A stretch of 64,000 nt of DNA. Origin: Labilithrix sp. (lineage in GTDB: Bacteria; Myxococcota_A; Polyangia; Polyangiales; Polyangiaceae). Made by a program: the position numbers and the translations under genes. Positions 63,137 to 64,000 of the stretch are shown here, piece after piece (positions within the stretch are counted from its first letter, which is position 1; every line of letters begins with the position of its first letter). Below the pieces are notes generated by a model. That model had not been told where the DNA came from. It made no database searches and saw only the letters and a program-made list of their open reading frames with translations. The stretch lies in contig JAHBWC010000015.1 in the NCBI GenBank assembly GCA_019637225.1, positions 1 to 64,000 on the forward strand. Direction: 5' to 3'.

Positions 63137-64000
63137 GCGCGCGCCCGGCCAACGTGACGTCGAAGGTCGCCATCGTCGGGGCCCGCGGGCACGTCGGACG
63201 CGAGCTCGTCGCGCTGGTCGAGGGCCACGGGGCGCTCGAGCTCGCGCTCTCGGTGTCCGCGCGCGACGGCATGGCGCCGGAGGACGTCGCGGCGACCAAG
63301 CTCGACGCCTATTTCCTCGCGCTGCCCAACGGCGCGACGAGCGCCTACGTCGAGGCGATCGCGCGGGCTCGGCCCGACGCGGTGCTCGTCGATCTCTCGG
63401 CCGACCACCGCTTCGACGACACGTGGGTGTACGGACAGCCCGAGCGGCGCCGCGACGCGATCCGCGGCGCGCGGCGCATCTCGAACCCCGGATGCTACGC
63501 GACGGCGGCCCAGCTCGCGCTCGCGCCGGTCGTTCCGCTCCTCGACGGACCGCCGAGCGTCTTCGGCGTCAGCGGCTACAGCGGCGCGGGCACCACGCCG
63601 TCGCCCAAGAACGATCCCGAGGTCCTCCGCGACAACCTCCTCCCCTACGCGCTCGTCGATCACGTGCACGAGCGCGAGGTCTCGCGGCAGCTCGGCGTGC
63701 GGATCTTCTTCTCGCCGCACGTCGCGCCGTTCTTCCGCGGGATCACGGTGACCGCGTCGTTCGCGCTCCGTGAGGCGACGAACCACGACGCGCTCCTGGG
63801 CCTCTACCGCGCCGCCTACGCGCACGAGCCGATGATCGCGCTCTCCGACGAGCCCCCGCTCGTGCGCGACATCGCCGGCAAGCACCACGTCGCGATCGGC
63901 GGCCTCTCCGTGGCGAAGGACGGCCGCCACGCCGTCGTCGTCGCCACGATCGACAACCTCCTCGGCGGCGCGGCCACGCAGGCCCTCCGCAACCTGAACC
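63133..64000 (+). CDS. argC: N-acetyl-gamma-glutamyl-phosphate reductase, cut by window edge
   Basis: The first ~289 residues of an NADPH-dependent reductase that makes N-acetylglutamate semialdehyde; the gene continues past the right edge, so the last part is missing. The nucleotide-binding start VAIVGARGHVGRELVALV and the active-site cysteine in SNPGCYATAAQLAL are clear, as are SGYSGAGTTPSP and IFFSPHVAPFFRGITVT. The ATG at 63133 overlaps the argB stop by 4 bp, so the two are coupled. Together with the upstream genes it supports an arginine operon working on acetylated intermediates. Confidence 0.95.
   Translation, partial: MSARPANVTSKVAIVGARGHVGRELVALVEGHGALELALSVSARDGMAPEDVAATKLDAYFLALPNGATSAYVEAIARARPDAVLVDLSADHRFDDTWVYGQPERRRDAIRGARRISNPGCYATAAQLALAPVVPLLDGPPSVFGVSGYSGAGTTPSPKNDPEVLRDNLLPYALVDHVHEREVSRQLGVRIFFSPHVAPFFRGITVTASFALREATNHDALLGLYRAAYAHEPMIALSDEPPLVRDIAGKHHVAIGGLSVAKDGRHAVVVATIDNLLGGAATQALRNLN

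Overview
The window is very GC-rich (about 70% by eye) and looks like a chromosome segment of a myxobacterium, most likely of the Polyangiales type. The evidence is three Hanks-type Ser/Thr kinases, many lipoproteins with long Pro/Ala-rich linkers, a multi-receiver hybrid histidine kinase, and the scattered parts of a Wzx/Wzy-type exopolysaccharide (EPS) pathway. This taxonomic reading is inference. I see no rRNA, tRNA, CRISPR array, insertion sequence or phage gene. The window cuts a kinase gene at the left edge and argC at the right edge.

1-3.4 kb is a leftward group: outer-membrane-like protein, polytopic membrane protein, Ser/Thr kinase. glyA and a lipoprotein follow on the + strand. From 6 to 37.5 kb the EPS parts are spread among lipoproteins, outer-membrane proteins and kinases: priming hexose-1-phosphate transferase (6058-8961), serine-acetyltransferase-like protein (9949-10548), OPX/Wza export protein (13194-13793), ATP-grasp enzyme plus a GT2-acetyltransferase fusion (17250-20221), GT-C/acyltransferase-3 fusion (21616-24969), Wzx flippase (26027-27610), Wzz/Wzc-type copolymerase (29860-31398), Wzy polymerase/ligase (33405-35126), SGNH esterase (35195-36625) and a small protein resembling a P-loop-less BY-kinase (37037-37537). 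A MarR/DUF4336 pair at 20.3-21.6 kb has a striking four-half-site operator between its genes.

37.8-44.8 kb is a tight rightward operon: porin-like protein, PstS-like periplasmic protein, 1162-residue hybrid histidine kinase, CheR methyltransferase and receiver-histidine kinase. It reads as an envelope sensory module without CheB. A GH5-like secreted glycosidase follows.

46.4-52.1 kb is a complete leftward Fe-S assembly operon: merR-type regulator, iscS, iscU, iscA, hscB, hscA, fdx. The first gene is a MerR protein with a C-terminal four-Cys motif instead of an Rrf2-type IscR. A perfect 18-bp palindrome lies between it and a divergent 1887-residue TPR protein. cyaY (frataxin) and apaG follow on the opposite strand.

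58.9-64 kb holds an amidase and the rightward arginine genes: N-acetylornithine carbamoyltransferase, a two-domain acetylglutamate kinase/acetyltransferase and argC. These indicate arginine synthesis through acetylcitrulline. Convergent gene ends are often marked by GC-rich hairpins.
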